A stretch of DNA of 64,000 nt. Source: Pelodera strongyloides. Taxonomy: Eukaryota; Nematoda; Chromadorea; Rhabditida; Rhabditidae. The notes beneath the pieces are model-generated. The model had not been told where the DNA came from. It saw only the letters and a program-made list of their open reading frames with translations, and did not search any database. The translations under genes and the position numbers were made by a program. The DNA lies in NCBI GenBank assembly GCA_036852015.1, contig JAANDG010000588.1:25596-89595 (forward strand), read 5' to 3'. Positions 25,701 through 37,329 of this stretch are shown piece after piece (position 1 is the stretch's first letter; every line of letters begins with the position of its first letter).

Positions 25701-26759
25701 GAGGGTCCTAGAACGTATACTGGCAAACTTGGCGTGCATTGGCAAATGCGTCGTGGCGCTCAAAATGCTCGCTTAGGCTCACGATGAGAATGGCGTGCAC
25801 TATCTTACCAGTGGTACACCAATTTTTGCAATGTGCTTATTACGTCATTTAGCGACATTTGTGTCGACGATATACGCCATTTTATGGAAGAACCAGTTCC
25901 GACAAATGAAGCCAAAGCCAGAAGTTCCCACCTTTCAATTTTAAATGGAGAAACAACGTCGGAGGCAAACAACAAGTCATTGAGTGGGGTCAATCTCACA
26001 TGGGTAGGCTGATTCCGCATATGAGTCGGTACTAAACGCGCGGTTGTGAGGGCGTATGGCGGTAAGCATAGACAAAATCTGCTTTTCAATACATAAAATC
26101 GACACTAAAGTTCGTGCAGAAAAGCCCCCTCGAAGACAGGCAGGGAACTAAACCAGGCCCTACCGCAGTTCAGGCCCGCTGCGTGGCGAGTCTCGGTGCA
26201 TAGCTTTAGGTTAAACTGTGCATGCAATTGACTAAGATTAACTAAATGTCAAACAACCAAGCTAACCGTGCTTTGACCCAATATAATTAAGGATCTACTA
26301 TTTCTACCGAACCTTACAGTGCAATTCCGTAAAAAACCAAAAACCCCTGCACTCGTTTGTTCTTTGAAAATTTTTGTGTGTAATAAATGAGTGACTGTAA
26401 TTATTGGCTTTGGTTTCTATTTTTTTTTAAAGCGAAATGCAGCCCCTTTGGAAAATTTGCATATGATAAGCAAATCCTATGTATCCTATGCTAATTTTGC
26501 GCGATTGCCGTGGACGATCGCGCAAAATTAGCATAGGATACATAGGATTTGCTTTCATATGCAAAATTTTCCAAAGGGGCTAGCATTTCGCTTAAAAACA
26601 TGTGTATATTACAGCACTAACATCCTCCGTCGCACGTATCCACGTGCACAACGTCGAACTCGTATCCAAGCGAAGAGAAAGGGATTATCATCTGCTTCAC
26701 TCACAAATGGAAAAGTGGCCAGAAGTGATAGCACATCAAGCAGTGGAACAACATCATAA
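19730..26759 (+). CDS. Bestrophin-family anion channel (first exon not found)
   Basis: Bestrophins are pentameric plasma-membrane anion channels, usually calcium-gated. Exons with good family matches: 19730-19818 (first membrane helix, [16 protein letters not shown]), 20559-20625 ([20 protein letters not shown]), 20897-20971 ([10 protein letters not shown]), 21307-21398 ([14 protein letters not shown]), 21907-22046 ([15 protein letters not shown]), 22298-22375 ([10 protein letters not shown]), 22773-22862, 23066-23209 ([20 protein letters not shown] and NWVIDRNLQ, the family calcium-clasp region) and 23527-23675 (cytosolic segment). Weaker C-terminal candidates are 23842-23925, 24247-24345, 25186-25230, 25370-25415 and 25564-25610; the last exon is about 26,608-26,759, basic then Ser/Thr-rich and ending SSSGTTS. 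The N-terminal start and the C-terminal joins are uncertain. The acceptor before 20897 is TTTGAG, weak but AG. Repeats occupy several introns. Confidence 0.88.
19943..20110. mobile_element. Palindromic MITE, TTAA clan, subfamily 1
   Basis: Begins TTAAAGCGAATGCTAGCC and ends GGCTAGCATTTCGCTTTAA. The arms carry AGCAAATCCTATGTATCCTA and its complement, so the whole element folds into one hairpin. In a bestrophin intron. Sister copies: 26,425; 35,582; 43,779. Confidence 0.9.
20200..20440. repeat. Dispersed GTGACC-rich repeat, copy 2
   Basis: Starts with ACCACAGAAAAACCGTTGTT and has several GTGACCA words and GGTTGGCCCATG. Matches 22,445-22,620 in the same order. In a bestrophin intron. Confidence 0.6.
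21490..21806. repeat. Minisatellite of a TCAGCGTTTAGTG-like 12-13 base unit
   Basis: More than 20 imperfect head-to-tail copies of GTGTCAGCGTTTA/GTGTCAGCGTTCA, with deletions and C/T variants. It lies in the bestrophin intron between exons 21307-21398 and 21907-22046. Its accidental open frame (Ser/Val/Phe-rich) is not a gene. Confidence 0.95.
22445..22620. repeat. Dispersed GTGACC-rich repeat, copy 3
   Basis: Starts ACCACAGAAAAACCGTCGTT and contains GGTGACCAGTTGATGACGGT. Same family as 20,200-20,440. In a bestrophin intron. Confidence 0.6.
24522..24806. mobile_element. MITE, TTAA clan, subfamily 2 (CCGGCCGG type)
   Basis: Left end TTAAAGCGAAATACCGGCCG; right end CCGGCCGGTATTTCGAATC, without a clear second TTAA. 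The core has the words ATTTAGCTCGATTTTTTATT and GCATAAGAATGCTGGTCTAC shared with copies at 33,009, 43,393 and 55,123. It is longer than the others, so an internal insertion is likely. In the C-terminal part of the bestrophin gene. Confidence 0.8.
26425..26595. mobile_element. Palindromic MITE, TTAA clan, subfamily 1
   Basis: TTAAAGCGAAATGCAGCCCC to GGCTAGCATTTCGCTTAA around the same hairpin core as 19,943. It ends only a few bases before the splice region of the last bestrophin exon. Confidence 0.9.
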
Positions 26760-27713
26760 TTTTTATTTAAAGCGGTATGGCACGTTGTTATTGAAAAGTG
26801 CGATGGACATATACATACCCGCGCTTTATATCAAAATTGAGTTGCATAACGTTTGATACAGCCCACGCTTCATATTCATAACAACGAGCTCTAACAGAAT
26901 GTTTTTTATAGTTATTTTCCATGTTTCCATCATTTTTGTCGTTATTTTCCACACATATCAACTAAAGATGTGACTCTCCTCTGTATTGACATGTTGATAA
27001 TAATACCAGTGTCGGAAATTAAATAGTCAGAATATTGCCTTTGTTTCAGTCCAATTTTGAGCACTGTAAGCAATTAGCATACACTCCAATGTTTATCAAA
27101 CTAGTTTATTGCATTAACTAAATAATAATATCATAAAAAGTTAATTAAGTATAGTAACAGATAATGGATGACCACCATCCATAAAACTTTGGAATTCCCA
27201 TATAGTTCAGTTTTAATAGACCATAAAAACATTTGAATAAGATCAATAGCAATTATGTAAGAAAATCCCCAGAAGAAAAATATAAAACGAGGCACTAGGC
27301 ACACTATTATACTATTTAATGACAGTCGATCTTAGATTCGTAATTTATATTCTTATTTAAATAAGCGCAATATCAGCTATATGTACACTCACACTGATAA
27401 CCTACTGACTAATAGAGCAAACTGGTGCAAATGTCTAAATAGAGTAAAAATGAATAGACAATAAAACGGGCTCAATCACACTACATAAAGAATAGAATAA
27501 AGAACAAAGCGCAAACCGTAGGCGGTGAATTTAGCAATAGCAATTTAATTTAATTAACAAGAACACTGCTTACTAACTTAAAATCGTCAAACCGCAAAAC
27601 ATTATTCGGAAATGGCCGAAAATCGAAACCTACCATCTCTGACACAATCTCTTTTCGGTCAATTTCTAAGCAATAGCCAAAACGCTCAGCATTTTCCCTC
27701 ATGTTATTAATTA
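26760..27713. other. Intergenic region between convergent bestrophin and RBM15-like genes
   Basis: Starts with a half-copy of the AGCGGTATAAC-type TTAA element (about 26,766-26,860). The remainder is AT-rich (many AATAATA and TTAATTAA words). I see no gene, RNA or long repeat in it. Confidence 0.6.
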
Positions 27714-30700
27714 TTAATCAATAAGTATCAAAATTACAAATCCCTTCTCTCTTCTCACTTCGGTTCCGGAGACACATTTGTCGATGTCGTTGGCTTCGGT
27801 CCAAGGATGAATAGTAGATAGGGAGCCGCAGCAGTCATCACCTTCAAGTGTTTGCAAATTATTATTATTATTATTTATTAAATAACACGAGGTGTGCATC
27901 AAAAATAATATGATGAAGAGAAAGCAATGTAGGTATAACGAAACCATTTGTACTGTAGTCGATTAGATGTTGATCTTCTACTTTATTTTTTTTTCTTTAG
28001 AGTTTACTAGACTCTTAGAAAGAGACGATGTAATTGTAATTATTCAATATTTTTATACTCAAGGATGGAATAATAAAAACGAACAGAATTCACCAAAATA
28101 TACCCCCCCCCCAAATAGGTATTAATGATATAAGTGATACTGACCTTTATATTCGACGCAAAGTGTTGCATTAGGGTGGATGTCATCTCCGAGTGTGGGA
28201 AGATGTACAGAATACCTTCGGGTACTGTAACCACGCCTACAATGGGAAGATATTACGGTGTACGGTGTTGAATTATAGCACTATATATACACAACGACAC
28301 TGTAAATGCAGTGGGGAGCCTAAGCTTTTAAGTAAATAGCCTGAAAACAACTTTTTAAATATGTCTCGGATGAACCTTTGTTGTATTTAATAAATAAATA
28401 AAATCGTATAGTGTATCTGGATTACATGATCACATGATCAATAAGACGCTACACATCTAACGAAATCAAGAGGGATTTATGGGCTGAAGCGCCCACGCAA
28501 ATACGCATGTATCGCACATTATAGAAACGCAGACCTAGTAACCATCGAGCTTCATTGCTTGCTAAACCCTAAACCCTAAGATACCCAATATCCTAACTCT
28601 AACAAGCACGAACTGCCAATAATAAAATACAATAAATAATCGCACCTGCGCATCCTTTACCATCAAATAGTTGACAAATGGTTTCAGATCCTCCTCCACT
28701 CTTCCAATCTAAAAAACGACGGGGTAAAAAATTTTTTAAAATGTTTACTATAATGACTGGTACATCTACGTTCTTCAGCGCCCCTAGCACCGCCCGGATA
28801 TCGCTACCCGCCACTAGCACCGCCCGACACGCCCCTTTAGCCGCCCCTAGCGCCGCCCGACCACGCCCACAAGCATCGAAACCGTTCCGCATGTGGAAAG
28901 AAGTATACTAGATCAATGCTGACACGATACTAGTAAATCTCTATTGTATACTAAAAAAACTTGGAAAATTTTTCCCGGATTTTGTGAATTTCTTTGTTTT
29001 TCATAAATGTTTTCCTTAGTTTGTGTTGTTGTTGTAAGTGGACCAATTTGCTACTTTTATCTTTTCTCTCTTTACATGGCTTACATGACGTTCGGAACTC
29101 AAATATTGAGGCCTGTTGCTCCCGACCGTTCATGCATATAATGCGTTCTCCACCAGTGACTAATTTAATATTTTTGTTTATTTATTGGTTATCTTTATAC
29201 AATTACTTCCAGTATTGACGTCTTCTTGACTCGGCAAGCGGAAAGATGTCTGTAAACCAGTTTAATCGACCGATGGGTGAAGTCTCCGCTTCCAGATGAT
29301 AACTAGACAAGGCAGGTTATTTTGCGTTATTTTTCAACTCAATACGTTTATTGTTTTGGGAGTTGAAAGTGAGATTCAAGGCGTCGTGTTGGTTCATTGT
29401 TGAGTGTTGCTGTTATTTATAACTGTATATCGCCTACATTTTAGATGACTTCCCTGGCACGGCGGTGAACCTCTGACACAAAAGGGAGTGGAGCAAGAAG
29501 CGAAGCTAACTGTTCTGTGATTACAGTCCTACCGGATAATTGTGTGCAATGTTTTTTACCGTGCTTTTTGCTTTTTGAATAAAGTTTTTCTTTGCCAATT
29601 TCTCCTTATTTGTGATGTATTTGTGGTATTTGTGTTGTAATTTGTTACCGTAATTGAGGTGGTATTGTAGTGGTGACGCTATTTGTGGCTAGAATATGCA
29701 TTATAAATCATGGGTGCCTACCGTAGTTGCTACACTATTTGTAATGTGGCTCCTCGCAACGCGTCCGCTCGCGTTGCTACCCGCCCCTAGCGCCGCTTGG
29801 CTACCCGCCCCTGGCGTCTCCGTTCACTCGCTAGGGGCGGGTAGCCGGGCGTCGCCCGGGGCGGTGGACTTTCAGAGATATGTACATAGACACGAAACTC
29901 TTGAAACTAACAAATACTAATAAAACTACAGTTTGTAGTTTGTAGTTAAACAAAAACTTACTCCAACCATCACTGCGAGCTGCTTCACAGGCGAATTCAA
30001 CAATTTATCCTTCAGCTGCTCTTGAGTGGATAGTGCCAGACTGAATAAAAAAAAGTTCAACAGGGTTGAGGGCAGGCTTGATCTGTTTACTACTATAAAC
30101 TTCAGTTAGTCGACCCTTTGACTTTGATCTTTACACGTATCAGCCTCAGCATAACACCCCATACTCTTCTATAATTTCACATCATTTAAGATGCTCTTCC
30201 CATATTTATATAATGCTTGCTCGATTTCTCCAATGGATTAATGGATAGCCAATTTTGCTAACCGAACCGTGTAAAAGTAAGTGTTGAGATATCAGAATAT
30301 ATGCAAAATGCGATTGTGATGCAATATCAAAAAATAATACCGTTGGGTAACATGAAGCTTCAGTGCGTTTCCATCATCGTCACGTAAAACAGTTTGCAAC
30401 ATCTTCTCACTGCCGGCCACACGATAAAGTCGCACAGAGTACTCCGTCTTCTTGAGTAATAACTAAAAATGCATATTTGACCTTACGCTATGCGCTAACT
30501 TATCGTAGCATTCAAAACAAAGGTAAAATATCCTAGCAATTCAAAAAAAGGTAACATTTCAACAGTACGAAAAACTTTGCAACAAGTGCAGAACACATCA
30601 CCAGCTTACATGTATATACGCACTTCATTACTAGATTGAAAAACACCATAGATCGCAAACGCTTTCTGTTGGGTGTATTGAAAGACAAACGTGTACGTAA

Positions 30701-33700
30701 TACATTTCATATGTTCCCAATAATCTATAATCAATATTATATTATAAGTATAAAAAAACACAAACTCACGTGTCCCTGCCATGTGTGTGCGAACTCTTCC
30801 TCCAAGTCCTCCTTGCTTCTGATCAGTTTTCCCTTAATTGGTGGTCCTCCGGACATTGGTGATCCGGCACGCTTCCTGCCCGACGACATCAAAGAGCTGC
30901 CCGAGTCTTTCTCCTCTCTGCAACACTTTTTTTTATCATCCACAATTCATGGCATAAACTCGCTGACGAACTGACTGACCGCCGAAACCACCATCCGAAT
31001 TCGAATACTGCATAAATTTGGATGGTGGTCTTGAGCTCGTAACCACGGTCGCGAGTTTTATGCCCTGCCACAATTTCTGAGTTTACTAGAAAAGCGCCAT
31101 GTTTCACACATCACATATTTGCAAAGGTAGAACCATAGTCGGTAATAACGCTAATAACTCAGCCGCAATTCAATCCAGGTCATTTTGAATACTGTCAACG
31201 TGCATCTGTTTTGAAAAAAGCGCCGAATTGAATGCAAATCGACAACTCACTTGGCATAATCCACTTGAATGAAATTGTCGCCGAATGCAAAATCCTTCAT
31301 TGCACGGCAAGCATCCGATGCGGCACTAGTGTCCGCGAAAAGAATGAATGCATGATCGCCACCTTCCTGGAAAGGGTCACAGTCAATAAATTGAAGAAAT
31401 ATTAATAAAATGTTATACACAAACCTCCAAGTACCAAGATAAAGTACAGTAATATGCAAGGTACCAAGTACGAACATTTGCGCAAACATAACTAGGCATA
31501 CGGTATACACATAATCTAAAACTACCTCATATTCCAGTTTGTCTATCAGTCCATATCTATCAAATTCTTTGGTTAGATCGTCCGATGTACACCAAGGACC
31601 GAGACCTCCCACCCACAGACGACGAGACACCTGAAACTTTTTACATACAATAAAGGTACCGAAACATTGCATACTGAAGGTTCTGACCCACGTACCAATA
31701 CCAATTTTCCTGCGAGTTATGAGAAAGCTATATATGTATAATTATTGCAAAATCATGGCTGCACAATCTGCTTGGCATAATGTGCAAAACTGAAGTAAAC
31801 AGTTAGCAATTTTCAAAACAAGTTCCTCGTCCTCGGAAATCATCAGCCAAGTCAGTAAGAGACAAATCACAACGCCACCCACACGGAGAAATTTCAAAAA
31901 AGAGAGTTGATCCAAGGTCCAAGCTCTACGTGTCTACGCCTCTACGCCATACAAAAAAAACATAAACAGACCTGACTCTTGCCATATCCTATTTTGCACT
32001 TCGGGCCACCGGGTCTAATCGCTCTTTCGTGCTCCGAGTGCTTGGCAGAGATCGCCTGATCGATCGTCTGCAAACAGTTATCGGTTTACTTCATAACATG
32101 ACAAAGTAAAAATATGAAGAACTACTTTCAAATTCTATTATTCTCCCACACTACTAGAGCTAGACGGTTGATACTATCACACAATGTGACATAGGTACAA
32201 CGCATACAAGGTGGGCGATATTGTGATATAGGTAAAAGAATAAAAAATGGGTCAAGTGCAACTCTAGGTAAAGTGGTAAAGTGTGTAGTAGTAGCAGTAG
32301 CTAGACCGCCACAAGACAGCGTAAAACCTACAGAAAATAGCACAAAAGCATATGCCGCATTTGTATTCTCTGGGTTCTTGATATCGATATCCTCAATCCT
32401 TCCGTGTCGATCAAATACCTAAAACAGGAAGATCAGAGGCCATATTCGCCACTCAATTCCCCATGGGGAATTCCCCGTCTTTTTATCTGCGTGTCTCACA
32501 TAAGAATACTATTTTCTGTTCCCAGGGACAGGGAATATTTCCCCAAGGAAATCAGAGTGGTTAATATGGCCCCTGTATTTCTCCATTTGTTGGGTTTGCG
32601 ATGCCCTCGGGCCTCGGGCCAAACAAAACAAGGGCGTTCCGATAGGTTAGTGGGGGTTGGTTTGGTAATTCACACGGGTCCGAAACCGAAACTTATACGA
32701 GGATATTTCGCGTCATGTAATACGTAATGATCAAAGCTAAGTAAAGTTATATCCGAAAACTTTAAAATTGACCGCTCATAAATAAAAACGGACTGGCACC
32801 TGGCACGTGCCCGTGCCGCAAATGGCAAGCGTAAATACTTTTTGTATCAAGAAAAAAAAACGAAACGAAACCAATGGCCTACCCTTCTGATCTCGTTCTC
32901 CCTAATATCTACCGGCATATTTCCCACAAAGAGAGTTCTCGTTGCCTCCTGATCATCTTCTTTCAGTCTATAATAAAGGTTTATTGTAAAACGCAAGAAA
33001 GGAAAGCATTAAAGCGAAATACCAGCCGGTTTTTGAAACGCATCGAGTACAGCAGCATTCTTATGCAACATATGCAAAATGAACATAAATTAGAATAAAA
33101 ATCGAGCAAATAAGCCTAAATATGTGAGAATTCAGTTGTCCGCGATGCGTCTCAAAAACCGGCCGGTATTTCGCTTGAATAACATAACGAACGAAAGATT
33201 CCAAGTCCTCGACTACGTAAGTACGTAGTGGTGGTGTCAATACTTACGTGGCGCGGCGTAAATCTACTTCTTGTTAACACTTACCTAAACGTTGGTGGCC
33301 CTCCCGCGTGCTCCTTTCTACGATAGTTTGGAGGCGAATCACGACGGTTGGGCGGACTACGACGATCGCCACCCTAAAAGGAAAGAAAAAAATTAACTGT
33401 CCTTATTGTTCCATTTACATCCAATAATAAAACGAGCTGAAACATCATAAACCATTCAAAGTTGGTTAAACAGTTAAACTATTCACTCTCGTTTCGCATA
33501 AGTGTCAAAACCTTCATAAAATCAGTCAAGTTTACTTTTACTTTTAGAATAGTTTTCAAAGAGTTTTATGGATAAGTAAATGCCGAAACTATCCTCGGAT
33601 GTACATCTTGTTGTGTGTTTAATAAATAAACCTAGGACATGAGGACACCTAGGGGAAAATATGTTAGGTTATCAAGTTGTTATTGTATAACTGAATTTGA

Positions 33701-35867
33701 ATTTCATTCACTCACTGACCTGCATATTCTGTCTATTGAAGCGATCGGGGATAAACTTTCCCTCCTGATCACGGATTATGCCAGCTGGGTCGACAAGCAC
33801 CTAGAAATGAACTCGGATCATCAAAGGCCATATTCACCACTACGATACTCCCTGGGGAAAGAAAGTAGCATTCTGATACGAGACACGCAGAGAAAAAGAC
33901 GGGGAATTCCTCTTGGGCGAATGAGTGGTGAATATGGCATCAGATTTCAGATCCTAATTCCTAATTAATCCTCCATCCTCACAAAACCGTTTATAAATCT
34001 CTTTTTGACACTGTCCTGACCAAATTACTGATCACTGCACAATGAAACATCCCATGTGCATATCTGTAGCTAACTCTCGGCGTGAGTACGTATATTAGTA
34101 AAGACTGAATTAATACAGAATATTATTAAAGTTAAATAAACAAACCCTTCTCCCGAGTGCCTTCTGCAGTCGAGGCAGCATGTGATGTCTCACTTTCCTT
34201 GCGGCATCTTTCCTCTCAAAGTTCACGTACGCAAGTCGGTCGTCATCGCCGGGGTTACGCACAACTTTTACCTAAGAATATAGATGTGTGTTCTTCACAG
34301 GGACATTACAGTAAAGAAGAAGACAAGTACACCCCTAGGGCGCATTCACACTTTTACATTATGTGCGTTTCCAAGTATGGCCCATTTTCCTTCCAAGTAT
34401 CGAAAATTTACCGTATCTTGGCACTATTACACGAGAATATCTACAGGTAGTTTTTACGACCGATCGCACGGGACCATTTGTTCAACAAAAATGTCTTTGA
34501 TGGCGGATTTTCTATAGTGCGGATGTGTCAAAATTACGCAAAATTACGGTAGATTGGCACATTATTTTGCAATTGATACTTGTATTTCGGAAGGAAAACG
34601 CGCGGTTTTTGGCATATATGGATCGAAACCCCATTACTATCACAAACACAAATGGAAGCGAATCAGGGGTATTGGTTGGTGCGTTGAAACACGCACGAAC
34701 CACCTCTGGATTGGTTTTGACCACCTCCGGAAGCAATTAGAAATTTATATATTTGAAACATTGTTTTATTAACAACGGTCTATCACTAAGCTAAGGCTAC
34801 CACCTCCATTTACCACGGAATTTATACCCTGGAAGCGAATCTATAGCGGCGGAGGTGATTCCTTACAACTATCATACAATGACTGAAACATTACACTTTC
34901 ATATTGATGAACAGCACACAACACACAAATACAAACGCCAGAGTCACGGTCATGAGTACGTGCAAGAAAAACAACAATTATCCGGCTAGTGGCTTGAGTA
35001 TTATAACAATAATGAATAAGTACAATTTTAGTCAACACACCTCAAATGATCCAAACTTCTTGAATTCCTGATAGAGAATCTCCTTAATCTCGTCCCGTTC
35101 CAAGTTTTTGTCCATTTGAGAGATACGTAGATTCAGGTACTCGTCCGGAGACTGGCTTCCGAAGCGCTCACGGTAGAATGAAGAAAGCGCATCACCAGTT
35201 TCCTCATACCTAGAAGCAAGACTTATTGATTCGTCATACTTGGTGGGGTGGGGTTTCCAACTCTAAAAATCTACCATATTTTGGAACTAAACGAGAATAT
35301 TTTTTATAATTTTTCACAGTAAATATTCACGTTTAGTTACAAAATACGGTAGAATTGGCAGAAACGCGCAGGTTTTTTGGCATACTTGGAAAACCATTAT
35401 GGTATTGCCTTTGCTCTTTTTAAACCGTAATGAATATATTTAGATGAACGGTTCCTGCAGATGCACAGAGAAATCTCTGCAAGTAGTTGCAAACTAGGCA
35501 AAAAAGCAAAATACTCCATCTACTACTCAATTACTCAAACAAACAATGCAATGATTTTGTAAGGCTTAAATCGCGTAAAGGCAAGCCCCTTTGGAAATTT
35601 GCAATGATAAGCAAAATCCTATGTATCCTATGCAAATTTTGCCTTGGAAGATCGTACAAAATTAGCATAGGATACATAGGATTTGCTTATCATATGCAAA
35701 TTTTCCAAAGGGGCTGATTTTGTAACGCTTAAATCGCGTAAAGGCAATGCCCTCGAACAAATATAAATGAACATGAGTGGTGGACGCACAACTGTCATTT
35801 GCTTCCGTTACCTGTTCGTTGGACGACCACGTTCACGTTCCAAGCTTCCCGAGGAGTAGCGACTCAT
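27714..35867 (-). CDS. RBM15/Spenito-like RNA-binding protein (RRMs + SPOC)
   Basis: Minus-strand exons, 5' to 3': 35867-35812 (MSRYSSGSLERERGR), 35209-35041 and 34271-34146 (RRM1: NLRISQMDKNLERDEI, then DDDRLAYVNFERKDAARK), 33373-33285 (Arg/Pro/Ser linker), 32967-32883 (RRM2 RNP2: RTLFVGNMPVDI), 32418-32332 (FDRHGRIEDIDIKN, YAFVLF), 32067-31972 (ends KIGYGKSQ), 31630-31526 (RRM3: RRLWVGGLGPWCTSDDL), 31366-31251 (HAFILFADTSAASDA), an uncertain exon near 31,070-30,980, then SPOC: 30917-30770 (HTWQG), 30462-30341, 30040-29964, 28708-28646 (DLKPFVNYLMVKDAQ), 28236-28145 (VPEGILYIFPHSEMTS), and a tentative last exon ending at 27714. This domain order is that of RBM15/Spenito, a nuclear splicing and m6A-writer adaptor; that role is inferred from family. 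The join into 28236 is one base off. Many MITEs sit in its introns. Confidence 0.85.
28780..28868. repeat. GC-rich repeat of CGCCCCTAGCGCCGCCC type
   Basis: Irregular repeats of CCGCCCCTAGC(A/G)CCGCCCG in an AT-rich setting, within an intron of the RBM15-like gene. The same words occur in the hairpin at 29,755-29,868. Confidence 0.7.
29755..29868. repeat. GC-rich hairpin with CGCCCCTAGCGCC words
   Basis: TGGCTACCCGCCCCTGGCG on the left pairs with CGCTAGGGGCGGGTAGCC on the right. Close in wording to 28,780-28,868, in the neighbouring intron of the RBM15-like gene. Confidence 0.75.
32428..32590. mobile_element. Palindromic element, GGCCATATTCACCACT family, copy 1
   Basis: Ends GAGGCCATATTCGCCACT and GAGTGGTTAATATGGCC in inverted orientation; inner CCCCATGGGGAATTCCCC and CACGCAGAT-like words. 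In the intron before exon 32418-32332 of the RBM15-like gene. Other copies: 33,826 and 46,005. Confidence 0.8.
33009..33178. mobile_element. MITE, TTAA clan, subfamily 2
   Basis: TTAAAGCGAAATACCAGCCG at the left; CCGGCCGGTATTTCGCTT with TGAA (decayed TTAA) at the right. Inner words ATTCTTATGCAACATATGCA and AAATCGAGC. In an RBM15-like intron. Confidence 0.85.
33826..33950. mobile_element. Palindromic element, GGCCATATTCACCACT family, copy 2
   Basis: AAGGCCATATTCACCACT at the left, GAGTGGTGAATATGGCATC at the right, with GAGACACGCAGAGAAAAAGA inside. In an RBM15-like intron. Confidence 0.85.
34366..34640. repeat. Dispersed repeat with TACGGTA and TTTTTGGCATA words, copy 1
   Basis: Inverted-type element: AAATTTACCGTATCTTGGCA on the left, ATTACGGTAGATTGGCACAT and GCGCGGTTTTTGGCATATAT on the right. 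Related segments at 35,250-35,400 and 57,143-57,300. Confidence 0.6.
35250..35400. repeat. Dispersed repeat with TACGGTA words, copy 2
   Basis: GGGGTTTCCAACTCTAAAAA, then AATCTACCATATTTTGGAAC pairing with ACAAAATACGGTAGAATTGG, ending TTTTTTGGCATACTTGGAAA. Lies beside exon 35209-35041 in the first intron of the RBM15-like gene. Confidence 0.65.
35556..35744. mobile_element. Palindromic MITE, subfamily 1 core, with flanking direct duplication
   Basis: The core AGCCCCTTTGGAAATTTGC to GCAAATTTTCCAAAGGGGCT (35582-35713) matches the other subfamily 1 hairpins. Instead of the TTAAAGCG ends it is flanked by two near-identical copies of about 30 bases (GATTTTGTAAGGCTTAAATC at 35554 and GATTTTGTAACGCTTAAATC at 35715). 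Confidence 0.8.
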
Positions 35868-36884
35868 TCTGAACAAACTATTACTCTGAACAACTGAAGA
35901 TACTATGGAAATGTTTGCTACCTCGTTTCTTTCAGTCCAAAGTTAGAAAGAAGATCAAGACCGCGTCATCGCTTAAAAGAAACAAAACCTACAGAATAAA
36001 AACTTACTTATTGGTAGAAAATAATGAACAGAAATATGTGGAATTCTAATCAAACAGGGAATAGTGGCAATACGATCAATGTAGTTTATCATTTCTCAAT
36101 TTTTGTTTGATCGATTCTCGATTCTCAGCTTCACTGCTTAAATTCGCTGCCGAATGGGGAACCAAAATACAGTAGTTTAAAAGTAAGAAGTGAAATACCG
36201 CTGTAAATAGAGTGAAAATACAAAATATGAAACCTTGGGTTAATCAATGTTACAGGATTGTTACTGTTTAGACCACATAGCAGATTGTCGATAGCCTAGC
36301 GCTTACTTGTTCAAATACGCGTGTTTTTTTGTGTGAGACTGAATTCATCAGTCACACGCGCGATCAAATGAGAACTTTAGGGCATAGATAACTAAAAATA
36401 GTCAAAGCGCCGTCATTATATTCTCCTTAATAGCCCAGTAACCGTCTTCTAGACAAGTATTTAGTATCAATACCACCCAGTGTAGCCTGTTTACCAGAAA
36501 CAAACGAATGAAATGAATATTTTTAGCAGATTGTTTGAAGCCGTCGAAAATTAGCAGGTATCCTGTTAGACAGCAGTATACCTTCCGCTGTAGGAGTGTA
36601 CATAGTGGAATTAACAAGAAATCTAAGAAAAGTATAAAACAGATCAACAGCAAATCCGATAGATTCAATGCAGATGGCGATGAAGTTGCCACACCGACTT
36701 TGGTTGTTGGGCTGTCGCGTGGCGAAAAAGGCGGTACCAGAAACCGCGCGTTCGCTGGTTTTTTATGAACTCCACAGTACGTATTTTATCTCAACCGTGC
36801 ATACATACAGTACCACAGAGGAGTAGGTGAAAAGACCCCGATGTATAATATTACGTCTCAAAACGTACCCGATCACAAATAATC

Positions 36885-36972
36885 CGGCACATTCCAGGAA
36901 CATGTCTTGTCAAAAAAACTGATATATGCTAGTTTATTTTTCAAAAACTCCGATATGTGCCGGATTATTTAA
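36885..36972. repeat. Short hairpin with AATAATCCGGCACAT ends
   Basis: AAATAATCCGGCACATTCCA on the left and TGTGCCGGATTATTT on the right are inverted; ACTGATATATGCTAG-like words are in between. Further diverged related words (CCAATATGTGCCGACC, GATTATT) follow to about 37,020. Confidence 0.65.
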
Positions 36973-37329
36973 AACAAAAAACACCCAATATGTGCCGACC
37001 ACGGCCCGATTATTTATGGGAAGTGATCAAAAACAATATGGTTTCTTTTTTCTATAATCGGGGGTTTTGCAATATTTTTCCTTCTTTTATATCGGGGTTT
37101 TCAATGTTCCCTGATACGGAATACGGTATCTATTTACTCGTTTTTTGTTCGTGTTCGGCCGACCGCCAGCAAAAAATTGTCTTAGCGAACCCACTGGCAA
37201 AAATGGTATCCTGGATTGAAGCTGGCAAACGCGCCTAGCGAAAATATACTGTGGAAAGGAGAGTAAATAGAGTGCGCAGTTAAAATATATATAATTTGAC
37301 TTATCCCTCTTTTCCTAGATAACCGTAAG

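Noticed and set aside
28564..28581. Telomere-like CTAAACCCTAAACCCTAA
   Set aside because: Barely two and a half units, in the middle of a gene intron, and the nematode telomere unit is usually TTAGGC. Treated as chance.
28599..28892. Minus-strand open frame with Ala/Gly-rich start
   Set aside because: Its first part is the GC-rich repeat; the only coding part is the SPOC exon 28708-28646, which is read in another frame.
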